Source of the DNA: Gnetum montanum
Taxonomy: Eukaryota > Streptophyta > Gnetopsida > Gnetales > Gnetaceae
Assembly (NCBI GenBank): GCA_015680685.1
Contig: MNCI01015796.1
Span: 874,649-938,648, forward strand
Length of the DNA stretch: 64,000 bases
Reading direction: 5' to 3'
Under the pieces are notes generated by a model. That model saw nothing but the letters and a program-made list of their open reading frames with translations, ran no database searches and was not told where the DNA came from. Shown here one piece after another: positions 31,984-43,690 of this stretch; the first letter of the stretch is position 1; every line of letters starts with the position of its first letter. Made by a program: the position numbers and the translations under genes.

Positions 31984-33539
31984 CACTTGCACACAATGCT
32001 AACATTTGATGCTTTATCATGCAGGGTCATGTTTGAACCTGTCCTAATTGTCCTTGAGGTGGTAGGAGTCTTGTGTTACCTCAGTGAACCTATGGCCAAC
32101 GTGCCTCCTCCCCATGCATGTGTGGGGCAGTAGGCGGTCTGGTTCTAAGAGTGTGCACGGGACTTCTTACAGTTCCTCCTCCGCCATTTTAGTATGATCG
32201 TATGGTCATACTTATCAGCTAAGACAGCAACCGCAATTACAGAAACACTATTGCTCGAGGCAAACCGAGATATTTTGAAAGTCATGGATGATAGGGTGAT
32301 CGAAGGTGAAGGCATAGAAGGCTCCAACCAGCACCCAAGAGGCTTGAGGCACTTAATTTGGATCTAGGACATGCCTGAGTACAATGCTATCACCTATATA
32401 ACACGTTATACGTTGCTCGTCACATGGGCACTTGTTTTCAAAACCCATCTGGAACCGTTTACTATGCCGGTGGGTGAGTTTTGTGAAGGTATCTTAACAT
32501 GTTGTATAATCTATGTTACACTAGATAGGGAAGTTAACTGCATTTTTGTGTACTGCCAGGTTTTATATTGATGGGAATGGTCTTCACGATGACATAGACG
32601 CCTTGGTGTTGGCACAAACGGCTTTGCAGGAGTTCTCCTCTACCGAGAACATGCATGCTGGCGTGATAGAACAACTCAAGCTCGAGTTTAAAACCTACCC
32701 AACCTAGTATTCCAAATTTTATGGAAAGTGTAAGGAGGCTGGTTGGTTGGATGGGGAGTGAGCATCCCTCAGACCGCTTACCGTTGAAGACATGCTAGTG
32801 GAACTCCCACCATTTCCTATGTCATTTAAACTTGGTACGCTAAACTATGGATTCATTATTATGTGTTCAAGTGACAGTGTGCTTTCATGATTTTTTTTTT
32901 GCTAACTTTTTCTTTTTTTTTTGCGCAAACTATTACAGTGTCGACAGAATCCCAAGAGGTCACTGTGATCACCTTTGGGCGTAATGAAACCAATCTATTT
33001 TTCAAGTACAGAGAGGTGGAGGAGACTCAGCGTTGGCTCTACAATGGGCCTCCAGCCAATATTGTCCACAACCTTCAAGAGGCTAGACTCATGAACTTAT
33101 TTTTGGTTGTAAACCCAAGCATCCTGCCTACCGAAATGCTTTCCCTAGCTGATTCCTTCTCCGAGAAGGCTGATCGCTTCCGTACACGTGTTCATGGTGT
33201 ACGGGTGATGGTTGAAATTGATGACCAACTATCTGCGGATCTTTTTAGTGTCCCTTCAGATGATCTCCTTATAGGAGAAAAATCTAAGAAAGATGCAAAC
33301 CATCAGGGGGACATCAAGGAGTGGCTAGGGACAACTAAAGACCGAAAGGGGATCTACATTGAGAAGGTCAGGCTAAAGGTGGACAAAATGATTTACCCTA
33401 TCTTCTGTGCCTATGCCTTCCCCAAGCTACTCTCCCAAGGAAAAATCCTTGGAGTGGAGCAAGCTTGGATAATGAGGGATGTCATGGAAGAAGGGACTCA
33501 CTACAACTGGGCTTGGTACCTTTTTGAAGGCTTGCGCAC

Positions 33540-33967
33540 TGAAATGATCAAGCTTCACGAGAAGCTTGAGTCCTATTTCAATGTGCAATACACCTTCTTT
33601 GTAGCCTACCTGCAATGCTTTGCCGAATTCTTGGTAGTCTGTGAGAATGGCATCTGGGTGCAACAAGACCATAGCCAGATTTCCAANGTCCTAGGCATGA
33701 AAGAGGTGTGCCATCAGATCCCTTATTGTTATTGAAAATGATTTCCTAATAACCTCTGGGGGATCTTGGGATTGTGTGGTGTGGAAAACTTGGCAGATCC
33801 ATGGTTTGGAAATCTGGCTATGGTCTTGTTGCACCCAGATGCCATTCTCACAGACTACCAAGAATTCGGCAAAGCATTGCAGGTAGGCTACAAAGAAGGT
33901 GTATTGCACATTGAAACAGGACTCAAGCTTCTCGTGAAGCTTGATCATTTCAGTGCGCAAGCCTTCA
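33540..33967. repeat. Inverted 153-bp duplication between two single n bases
   Basis: Positions ~33,535-33,686 reappear reversed at ~33,811-33,965 with very few differences, and n bases stand at 33,687 and 33,967. The segment between them looks like a sequence fragment placed in the wrong orientation within exon 4 of the antisense gene, not a biological repeat. Confidence 0.7.
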
Positions 33968-34291
33968 NTTGGCCCTTGGAATATAGGCGACTAGTGAAGA
34001 TGAAGAGGCCCCACCTGCAAAAGAAAGGGCCTCGACCGATGAAGAAGGGGTCCCTGCCGTAGAAGAAAGGGCCTTGGCTGATGAAGAAGAGGCCCTTGCC
34101 AATGAGGAAGAGGCCCCTACTAGTCAACAAGAGGCCCCTGCTGATGACCCTTTTGCTAAGTATGGTTTAGTACTAGATGGACGTATGAGTGTCGAGGACA
34201 CTGTTATGCTGTTGGATTAGCTGGAAAGAGAGGGGATCCATTTTGACGTTGGTGAGTTTGACCGCTTATTTGATAGTGTGTTGATGGGTGA

Positions 34292-34293
34292 CA

Positions 34294-34331
<38 letters not shown>

Positions 34332-34332
34332 N
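34292..34332. repeat. Poly-C run ending in n
   Basis: About 40 consecutive C bases followed by a single n. It lies at the end of exon 4 or start of an intron of the antisense gene. Length is unreliable. Confidence 0.8.
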
Positions 34333-35603
34333 AGCTTTACACTATCATTTACATTGTTCACAAACTTTTTTGTAGTCCTCTCTACTGTGGCTAACACATT
34401 TTATTATGCAGGAGGCACCACTGTTGATACTCCTAGCCCTTCTTCGATCCATCTCCGACCATGGATCGAGACCCCTAACAAATTCACTTTTATGGAGGGG
34501 GTAGTCAATGACATGATCGATCTTTTGAGCCAGATCAATCCAGAGATTGGTAAGTTAAAGTTGCTACACTAGGCTTTCTACATTATTACAATTTCACTAT
34601 GTCACTGTGACTACTGCCCTTCCGTGTGCGGTTGGCAACCTCTCGCCTCAAGTGGGATCCCAAGCAAGCAGTTGAGGTCAACGCTGTTCCTGAATTCCCA
34701 TTGGAGGTGATCGAAGTACCTCATCACATATACAATGAAGGAAGTAAATGTGCGTTGTACTTAGCACGCTCTCTGTGGGAGTGCAAGCATGTGAACAAAG
34801 ACCTCTAGAAACGGGTGCAAAAATTAAGAAGGAGAAGGTGAACCTAACTACTGAGGTGGGGGATCTCCAATCCAGGAACGAATTCTTGTTGGCCTGGGAC
34901 ACTCATGATGGTAGTTGGTGCATGGTCATCATCAACTACGTAAGATATTGGATGGCCTTGCGATGCAACAATGAAGCTACATGTGAAATAATCGAACAGC
35001 TCATGCAAATGAACCTTCTAGCCCAAAAAAACCAAGACTAGAAGGATTATAGCGTAAAGGCTTACGAGTGGGGGCAGGCACAAAAGAATCACAAACATAT
35101 GTATAAAATAGAATGTGCTGCCTACTGTAAACAATATCGAGATGCTTCGGTCAAGTTGCATACCCATGAGCTATTCCTTGACATTATTGGTGCTTCCAGG
35201 GCTTATGACAGGTTCTTGCAATAGGTGATAGTTAGTGAATCTCCTGAAAGGGAGATGACCCTACCTACGGGTGAGACCACCACTGCCACCTTTTCTCCAA
35301 GACCACACAAATGCACAACTATAGAAAAAGAGAAGGTTGCATCGAGTGCTTGTTTAGGAGATAGAAATTGGGCCAAGATCATCGAGGAGGAGATCTTGCA
35401 ATGTCTTGCGGCCAGGATGGATCGGATACCCCCCGAAATGGACGCAGGGCCATCTTGGGTTAGTTATCTTTTGTGGTATCATATTTTATTTTATAACAGC
35501 CTTTGTTGTAGCTTTAATTGAATTTTTTTTTGTTGCGTAGGATCCAAATGAAAACACAGGACCCAATGAAGCTAGGAATGGTGGTGCAGGCGAAGACTCA
35601 TAG

Positions 35604-36180
35604 CATAGCGGCGGGGAATTTTATTCTTATCTTTAAATTTATAAAAAAATTTGTAAACATTATTGGTTAATATTGAATGAAGAATATGTTGTGAAGAGAT
35701 TTATTTCATTTTGGCCAGTGTGTTGTATTTATTTTTTATTTTTTATTTTCATCTTTTAAGCTCGTTGGGAGCTTCTCGTCTTAGTTTTAGGCCATTCTGG
35801 GTCGTCATGGGTGATAAAGAATTTTATTTTATTTTTTTCCAGTTTTAGGCCTTAGCAGGCTATGGCGTTATGTAAACAATGAACGTAATGTGGACAGTGT
35901 GAACAATGAGGCAGATGCTAGTGTAAAAAATGAATACAGAGCAAAGCAATGTGACCAGTGGACGTATCGTTGATGCAAGCAGTAATCATGGTGGAAGCAG
36001 TGACGTAGTTATGCTAACGTAAGCAGCGATCATTCTTGCAATTGCCTTCTAACCCATCATGGGCTCGATGATGTGTACGGTCGAGGGGCCTTGTTATGAT
36101 ACTCATTTATGTCATCATCCACTGCCTGAAAGGGTAGCTTAGCCCATGTTGCTGCTTCATCCAAACTGGTTTCATCTTGT
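35604..36180. other. 3' end of antisense gene and minisatellite
   Basis: AT-rich DNA follows the stop of the antisense gene (possible 3' UTR to ~35,740). It is followed by two or three minisatellite units (gttttaggccttagcaggc) at 35,770-35,870 and by short repeats of the gtggacagtgtgaacaatg type to ~36,000. Confidence 0.5.
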
Positions 36181-36640
36181 TCAGGCGCTTCAATTGGAAC
36201 GAGGGTTCAGTCTTCAGAGATTTCAATCTCTAATCCTTGCTCCATTCCTACATTGTTCACAGCTCGTGGAGCCACTTCATTACCATGAATTATCACTTCC
36301 CCTTCTGCATAGGGCAAGTGAATCTCCTGGTGTATTGAAGAGGGAACAGCCCTCAATTGGGCTAACCACAATCTCCCCAGGATTAGGTTGAACCCAGGCA
36401 TTTCCTCTACCACTATGAATATTACACTTGTGTGGAACTGGTCCCCTACTACAAAGTTGATGCACATAGTTCCTTTTACCTACACACATGCCCCGTTAAA
36501 TGATTTTAGGCAAGATGTCATCATGGGCTTGACTTCATCGACCAAGCCCAATTTGTCCACTATGGAAAAGGAGACGACATTAGCAGCAGCCCCATCATCA
36601 ACATGTACCCTTCAAATTTTGCACTAATTGACCCGAATCA
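36180..36640 (-). pseudogene. Protease region of element C
   Basis: The minus strand reads VHVDDGAAANVVSFSIVDKL in place of the active-site loop (family VLVDxGSSxNIL), then, in another frame, FNLILGRLWLAQLRAVPSSI for the second conserved loop. The same two blocks with similar spacing occur in the B ORF (VHIDDDMAENVVAHFIVERL; MILGCPWLARSCAV). A frameshift lies between the blocks here. Confidence 0.65.
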
Positions 36641-37139
36641 TGATGAACATGGATGTTGTTGTCAACTGACCCTTTTCAGGGTCATCCTTAATGGACTCAT
36701 CGCAAAACATTAGCTAAGATGGCCATGACTCCTCGGTTGTAGAGGGAAGCATGATAGCATGAATCACTTTCTCCTCTACCAGCATGTTTTCGTCGACTGA
36801 TGTGGACATTAACATGCGAACCATGACCTCGCGATGCACAGTAGAAGTCATCACCATGTCATACAGGCTCAAGGTTGTGTTTTTCTATTTCAGAGCCTGT
36901 TTAACCTGGGTGAGGGCATTCCTAGGAGACGAATCTCCCAAGTAGGGGGAGCTTTAGGTTGAGGGTTTTGCTTTCTTAGATGAGGCAATGGAAATTGCTT
37001 CTATGTCATTATTAGTTGTTTATGATGAGGGAACTGCAGGTGCTAAGGACAAGGGGGTAGGCTTGGGAAGACCTGAGGCAGTGCATTCCTTGGCCATCTT
37101 GTCCACCGAATGCTCCTCCCATTTTTCTGAACGCAAGGA

Positions 37140-39770
37140 CTATGGGGCTATTTTAGTTGATTGGCTCTGTGTGGTAGGGGCAGTTGAATGTTTTGGCATC
37201 CTAATGAAACGGTGCCTATGGTGATGGCGCGGATAGTGGTGTGGGTTTGAGTACAAAAGGCACAGGGGTAGATGCCTGAGGGGGAACTTTAAGGACAAAT
37301 GGTTGTTGTGGCATCTTTTTTGATGTTGTTGGTGTCGCCACGCTACATTGAAGCACACGCACCATGGACAGTTGCTATGGTGGTTCTAGGTTATTGTCAA
37401 TGCCAATCTTGTTGATGATATACCCCACGTTGTTGGCGTTGAGGGGGTCCTTGTAAACATGCATGGATTCATTTTCAGGGTGGACAGGACTACTTTCATC
37501 TAGGACAAGTTTGCCCTGATTGATCATGCATTGAATGTCATCTTTCAACACCAGGCAATAGTCCATGTAATGATCGCATAGTTGATGGTAATCACAGAAC
37601 TATTCCAGTCTGAAATTCTTAGGAACTTGCAGCTCATTGGGCATGGCCAAGCAAGGGTCCCTAAGAAGTTCGCAATACCGCTTATGACGCTTAATCACCT
37701 CCTCCGACATCTGCTTGTGCTAAATATACCTAGCCCTGAATAGTTGCTTCAGGAGTTCTGAAGGCTTAATAGGTAAAGAAGTGTACTTGGAGTGATCCTT
37801 GCACTCAAAGTTTGGTTTAGGCTAGGTTGATGCCTCTAGTGCTAATGTTGAAGGCTAATCGGTGTTGCTTGAGCCAGATGTTGTTGCTATGGCTACCTTT
37901 TTATTGTTATTTTTGTTGGGTTTGGCCTCGTTCACCACAGTGACCACCGTGGCTGTTGCGGCCTTGCCCTTCTCCTTGTCCTTTTTGATATATGTGTTTT
38001 TATATGCAACATAGGTCGGGTCTTTACTATCTTCGGCCGCATCTTGGATGCTCTTTTTCTAAGCGAAATCTTGACTGAGGGAGCATGGGGCTAGGTAATA
38101 CAAGTTTGACTTAATGAAGTTGTTTACTACCCCCTTGAAGATAGCCAACAAATGGGCCTCCGCGATAGGCTTACGGATCTCATTCAAGGTGGCGCTCCAC
38201 CATTGTATGAACCTTTGCACAAATTCCAATGGGTCTTTCTTGATGCTCATCAACTGATCCAGCGTGACCTCCACTTTCAAGTTATACTTGAAACAGGTCA
38301 CAAAATGACTCAATAGCTCCTCTAGAGTTGAGATGGAGGCACGTGGGAGCGCACAGTACCAATCTAGAGCTTTGCTCGTCAGAGACATGGCAAAGATGCG
38401 AATGATAGTGTGCAGCCACTGCTGCAACAATAGAGATTTAGATCTAAATGTAACTAAATGTGTGTTGGGATCACCCTCCTCGTTGTATTTTGTGAATTGG
38501 GGGAGTGGCATCCCAGGGGGTAACATGAGCATGGGGACAGTTGAGCTGATGGGGTCTTCATGGTAGAAATCCATGACCTATACCATGTCAGAATTGGTGG
38601 CTTTGAGACATTTAATCTCTTCAGTGAGGGTCTGGATAAGTTGGAACGCTTGGTCCAGACCCAGTGACATTGCAGATGACTGCTGGGTTGCATGAGTAGT
38701 TGTCGTATGTTCCGATGGGCGTTGTGGTGGAAGGGTAGTGGCCTGGCCCATGAGGGGCACTACTGGTGCCGCTCCTGCGAATGGTGCTACTTGGGCCTCC
38801 ACCACCCAGTGGGTGATGCTGTTGGTGGGGCAGTTGCTGATAGAGTTGTGGGGTTGGTAATTTTCTTGACTAATGGGGCGGACCACAGCACCGCACTTGG
38901 TTGTACCACTTGTGGGACTTGGTACGCTTCATGGTGAATGTGATGTGACATCTGGGAGGATTGCACAATAGGGAGAGAAGTGGTTAGGGTCCACCATGCG
39001 GTTGGGGCTAGACCTACTGCTGATGGTGGGACAAGTGTAGATGATGGAATGGGAGTAGGAACTCAATGCAACTATGACATAGGCACAGTGTGCACGTATG
39101 GCAACGTAGCTGTGACTGGCGATTGGTACGATGAAGGGAAGAAGTGAGGAGGGAGAGTTCCTGGGAATGAAACTGAAGGGGTAGCATGGTGGTACACTGA
39201 GGATACAAGATGGCTACCCATGGTTGATGAAATTGTAGGTTGGGAAAGAGTCATGGTAATCACAAAGGGGACAGAAGCAAAGAGTGGGTTTGACCGAAAG
39301 ACTGCGATGGTAGGGATAACTGCAGGGTAGGTGTGGCCACCATCCTCGGAATGGGATTCCAGGTCTTCTTGTCTATCCTGGAATGCCTCATCATAATGGA
39401 ACACCGTATCTCCCTCCCTAGACTTACTAACTCATATCAGTTGGTCCAAGATCCATTGATATGTGTCTGTCAGGTGGATGGTAACGTCCGAGGTAAGGAT
39501 AAATTCCCTACCATTTCGATGAAGGAACTCGAAGTTATGTTTGTCTTCAAGTTCTTGGCGATCTAAGGGTATATTTGCTTGAATCTTAGCATAGAGGAAG
39601 TCATAACGCTCTCTGTCTTGTGCCAAGCACTCAGGTGATAGGTGTCAGAGCCTGAGAGACTGATGTGGCACCAACACTGGGCTAGGCAGTCACTTGGCAC
39701 CTATGGTGTTTTCAGCTGAGAAAGGAACCTTAAGGTTCAAGGTGGGGATGGCAGCAATTTTGGGAATCAT
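37140..39770 (-). pseudogene. Gag of Tat-like element C
   Basis: The likely start is the ATG at 39,770 (MIPKIAAIPTLN). The N-terminal block AQDRERYDFLYAKIQANIPL is at 39,432-39,626, followed by a Pro/Ser/His-rich spacer. The gag core at 38,059-38,574 is open for 171 codons: FYHEDPISSTVPMLMLPPG, QFTKYNEEGDPNTHLVTF, LTSKALDWYCALPRASI, DPLEFVQRFIQWW and AIFKGVVNNFIKSNLYYL. A region near 37,566 (DYCLVLKDDIQCMINQGKLV) matches the short Cys/His motif zone that ends many Tat gags. The frame changes several times; the copy is dead. Confidence 0.8.
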
Positions 39771-40623
39771 TTTGTATGATTAGAAAGAAATTGCAAATGA
39801 GAAATACAGAAATCAATAAGTGATCTAAGGCTTTTCATCTTGTTGGTATCAAAGGAACCATCGTTGCGACCAATCTGCACCACACGATACGTAGACAATC
39901 ACAAGGGTGTCACATCTACGCTAGTAGGTGATGAGGTATAGACAGCGTGTAGGACTATCCATAAGATGCAGAAAGGGCACCAAAAGGCCTTCCTTCTAGT
40001 GTCAAAAAATTTTAGCGACTAAATACATTGATGGCTGGAACACTGAGAGGTTACCAGGCATACAGTTTAACCCCAGATTCGTGTAAGGGTTGTGCTGGAG
40101 AGAAACGAAAACAAGGTGCCCTAAATGGTCTGGTCGATTAGACAAGGACTTAACAGGTGTAACTTAACCTTTTGTAAATGTTTTGTTTAGGATCAACGTA
40201 TGCAAGTAAAGCAATGATCGACAAATGCAAGACAATAAAAGTAGTGCAAAACACAATGATAGTAAACAAAGAGTAAAAGAGACTTGGGTGAGAAAATGCA
40301 CCACCCTAAGATGGCAGATTTGATCTTTGTTTTGTTGAGGAGTGTACAACTGAATATGTAACACTGGAATGGCACAACTTACAACAAAGCAGTATGGTCA
40401 CAGGTCCCTGAACTATATCCAATAGCTTGCTACTTGGGATTCTTGTGCTTGCCAATCTGCTTGCCAAAGTGCTAAAATGCTAGACCCGCAAAAGAATGTC
40501 TGGAGTCAACTAGAATGCCCAAAGCTAACCAGAATGCTAAAAATGCCAACTATGCTCTCCAAAAGCCAACTCAAAAGCCAACCGTGCAAAAAAACCCAAC
40601 CCTTTGAGCATTGTTTTCCAAGG

Positions 40624-40631
40624 TATTTATA
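40624..40631 (-). promoter_or_regulatory. LTR TATA box, element C
   Basis: The minus strand reads TATAAATA, in the same position relative to gag as in A/B. Confidence 0.55.
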
Positions 40632-41060
40632 GGGCTAGGAATAGCAGAAAAACATGGTCTAGATGCCACATGTCCTAGGCCCCACAAGGTGTAATCATGG
40701 CTATACTACGTAGGCGTGTGATGCTGGATGTGAACCTTGTTACACTGTGACCATATTGCTGAAACTGCATGTGCCAAAATCCAAAAAGCATACCAACAAT
40801 GAAAGCAAAATGGAGCCTATGTTCCAGGACTACATCTTCCCTACTCTTGTAAGCAGGGTCAAGCGTAGGGACAATTTTGGAAATTGATTAGGGGTATGCA
40901 AAATGAAGCGATTTTGCTGATCTTGTCCGTCGAAGAGATGCCAAGGTGAGAATGATCATTGCCAACAAGTTTTAGAGCTAACTGAAAACATCTTGATGCC
41001 TCCATGTAAGTGTTGTGTTACTTACGATGTCCATCATGTTGGCATAGTGTAAGTAACTGC

Positions 41061-41886
41061 ATGCTACACTGTGCTATGCTACGTAGCGTAGCATAGCGTA
41101 GTTGCCGGTCTTGAAAGGAGTCTTGCTTAGAAGCCGAGAGCATTTGTATGAGGCTTGGTCAGGCAAACAACTGCAACTTTGTCTTCCATGCTAGAAAGCC
41201 TTTGGGCCTGCTGAGTTCGTCCTTGGGGCATTCTGTTGTTTTGCATCCTCACTACGCTGTGTTACGCTATGCAGCATAGCACAGTGTAGCAGCCAATGTG
41301 ACATGCATCCTTATTTAATCTGCAATGTTTTATCAAGAAACTTTGCTTCAGGTCTGAGGGTTAAGTGGGACAGGCAATTTTGGAGGCCGAAGTGTTGCCA
41401 AGTGTGATCCTCTTATTGGGGTCACTCAGCAAAGGGGCCTTTGTGCGTTCTGTCCTTACTACGCTATGCTACGTTGCATAGCATAGCACAGCATAGCACC
41501 CAGTGTTGGTCGAATCTTGACTCGTTTTTGCAAACATTTTGTCATAGGATGTTTGTCATGTTTTGGTGTGTTAGCAGAGTGAGCTTGTTTGATGGTTGAA
41601 CCAGGGGCAAATGCTTTTACTCCATTGGAGCTACCCAAGTAGGAGTGTTGTCGAAGTACATCCCTACTAGGCTGTGCTACGATGCGTAGTGTAGCACAGC
41701 GTAGCACTCAGATTGAGATAATACTTGACAAAATTCTCCACATTCTATTGCATCATATCGCTCATGCTTTAGAAATGAAACAGGGAAGATTCTCTAGAAG
41801 ACTGGCTTGTTATCAATTTACATCTTGGATATCTAATTGGTATCTTCAAGACTTGCTATGCTGCACAGCGTAGCATAGCGTAGTAG
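41061..41886. repeat. ~200-bp LTR sub-repeats with GCTATGCTACGTAGCATAGC palindromes
   Basis: Five clusters at 41,061-41,104, 41,251-41,294, 41,458-41,502, 41,665-41,711 and 41,852-41,886 (spacing 187-207 bp). Each holds three to five copies of AGCATAGC or its complement around a palindrome, for example 'gctatgctacgtagcgtagc'. A weaker cluster lies near 40,698. The unit length is the same as in the A/B LTRs and the 9.66 kb array, but with a different word. Confidence 0.8.
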
Positions 41887-42177
41887 ATTTCTCCATTAGA
41901 AGACTTACCGAATTGTTTAGCTCATCCTGAACACTTTCGATAACTCCTAGCATGGTCTCTGGATAGACTGTTAGCTGGGTCAATTGTCCAGTTGGGTAGG
42001 TTGGAGAGTCCCGCAGGCCTGTCAGCCTGGGCAATAGAAAACTTGTCGAACTATACAGTCTACACTCGTGCCTACACTATCTTGATGGCCCATCATGATG
42101 TTGCACTTGTGGAAGTCCTTGCCCGAATTTCAAGACTCTACTGAGGCATCAGGATCCTAAAATTTTATGGTGTTTCA

Positions 42178-43206
42178 ACTACTACTTAACGTAGTTAGCC
42201 AACTACTACTAATGTAGTCAACCAACTACTGCTAGTGTATTTGGCATTTGTGGTAAGTTCATAAAATACTATACCCACAAAACCCACCCATTTACTAAAT
42301 AGTAAACAAGCTTTTGTGTCTACACTGAAGGCTTTGGAAATGGAAAAATGTGGTGATAGACAGAAAGCTTGATTGAAACTACAGAAATGATGGAACTTAT
42401 TGTGGAAAGTATTATTTGCACTAGCCATTGTTGCCTTGGGATGACTACGCTATTTGTTGTTGAAGAAATGGCCATCCCAACAATTCTAATGTTGCACTTG
42501 TGCTAGATCTTGATGGTGACTATGATAACTACTATAGCTACTATGGCTACTATAGCTTTTGTGACTATTGTAGCTACTGAGCCTACTAAAAATGGCTCCA
42601 GCGTGGCTGGGGCTATACCCCTACAAAAATCCATGGAAATACCAATTTTAGCCATTCCCAAGGCCTTTTTAGCCTTCCCAAGCTCAAATATAGACATTAG
42701 GTACTCTTTTCCACTCAAGAAGTGAGGCAATAACAACCTTTGAAGCATCTTTCAACCCCAAAAAGTTGAAATATGCAAGATTGTAGCTTATGTACTACAT
42801 ATCTTACATTTACAATGAAACTTTACCTTAATCTAAAAAATGGGATTTGCAACATGAATTTTGGTGGTGTTTCATGACTGAAGTGGGATAAGAAGTGGAC
42901 TAGCCATTCCTTCTGGCTGGCTATAGGCCTAACCATGGTGGCAATGCTAGATTGCCTCTAAGGGATAGATGTGAAAGGAAGAAAATCCCAATGAACATTC
43001 TCAGAGCATGATTTGAATATACTATTCCATATCAATAAAGCATTCTTTTCTTTATCTTTCTACACTTTCTTTGTTATTTCCTTTATGCACAAAGTCAAAT
43101 GTTACATATATTTGACATTTAATATACTGTCTTCATATGCATAATGTCTAATATATCATATATTTGACATTTGCTATGACGTCCGGGAATGGGATGTCAT
43201 AGCTAG
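42178..43206. other. Flank of C: word cluster and unassigned DNA
   Basis: 42,178-42,250 has three actactac...gtagt words, and 42,520-42,590 has gctactatagctac repeats, similar to 11,930-12,150. The remainder holds no recognised gene. Confidence 0.5.
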
Positions 43207-43690
43207 TGTAGGGACAACTCTTCTGAGCCCTTTTTCATTCCTATAGGAGATCAATTTGTATATTGAAGAAGCTAAAGAGATGTCTTTGCTACAAGCTATA
43301 AAAAAAACATGGAAATGTTCTAAGTTCTTAAGAGATATCTAACTAAAAGCGAAGTCATTTTCAGCATTATGTTTAGGATTAAATATAGAGGTTGAATCGC
43401 TTGTTGGGCATAGATGACAGGAGGAAAAAAAGAGAGAGTTCTGGAATAGAAAGATTCTAGGAAAGGATATGTGTCTCTACAGTAAAATGTGTATGATATT
43501 GGTCATAACTCTCCATATGTGTGTCTGATCTTAGATCTATGTGAGGAGAGATCTGAATTGATTAAACCTTGCATTAAGGTCAATCATTATATGATTGTAG
43601 AGACTTATGCTCTACAATAGTTTTGAGTGTGTGAGGATCAAATATGATGCAAGTCGTGATTCTATTGTGATTATAATCTTCTAGATTTGG
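43207..43690 (+). repeat. Chromodomain-type element, LTR a (3' truncated)
   Basis: It begins TGTAGGGACAACTCTTCTGA. It matches the LTR at 46,147-46,752 but stops after 'gtgattataatcttcta', where integrase sequence follows directly. A deletion removed the LTR end and most of the internal region. Confidence 0.7.

Larger units (their letters stand above)
31120..35603 (+). pseudogene. Spliced accessory gene antisense to element C (decayed)
   Basis: Proposed exons: 31,120-31,173 (MAPKGERKHQGLRDSINS, donor GTAAGT); 32,025-32,473 (donor GTGAGT); 32,560-32,834; 32,939 to about 34,290; ~34,411-34,550 (donor GTAAGT); middle exons; last exon 35,541-35,603, ending GGAGEDS. Exon 4 is open from 32,939 for about 250 codons. 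Features: a hydrophobic N-terminal half (LLRHFSMIVWSYL), THLEPFTMPVGEF before intron 2, an acidic Glu/Ala/Pro repeat at 34,000-34,150, and a charged, possibly coiled-coil C-terminal region (34,800-35,040). At least three stops in exon 2, two in exon 3 and later ones mark it as non-functional. Exons 2-4 match the inverted-repeat arms. The layout is loosely like plant mobile-domain or 'putative plant transposon protein' families; I do not claim either. Confidence 0.6.
25417..42177 (-). mobile_element. Tat-like Ty3/gypsy element C with embedded antisense gene
   Basis: The order on the minus strand is: 5' LTR (ending at 42,177 with TGAAACACC, the same end as A/B), gag from 39,770, protease near 36,640-36,200, minisatellite, antisense gene, minisatellite, second ORF start at about 30,479, RT, RNase H, archaeal-type RNase H, integrase ending at 27,008, minisatellite, 3' non-coding DNA. 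No 3' LTR was found; the element seems cut at the inverted-repeat edge near 25,416. Dual RNase H plus gag like that of B points to the Tat/Ogre group. Coding parts carry many stops. Confidence 0.75.
39850..42177 (-). repeat. 5' leader and LTR of element C
   Basis: The outer end is TGAAACACCAT at 42,177 (minus strand), shared with A/B. The inner end is unresolved. The TATA box TATAAATA is at 40,624-40,631. The right flank starts actactacttaacgtagt, part of a word cluster related to the 9.66-12.2 kb repeats. Confidence 0.7.

Noticed and set aside
33766-34062. 98-codon open frame and its minus-strand partner at 33,691-33,960
   Set aside because: Both lie in the probable misoriented fragment; the minus-strand frame is the displaced continuation of exon 4.
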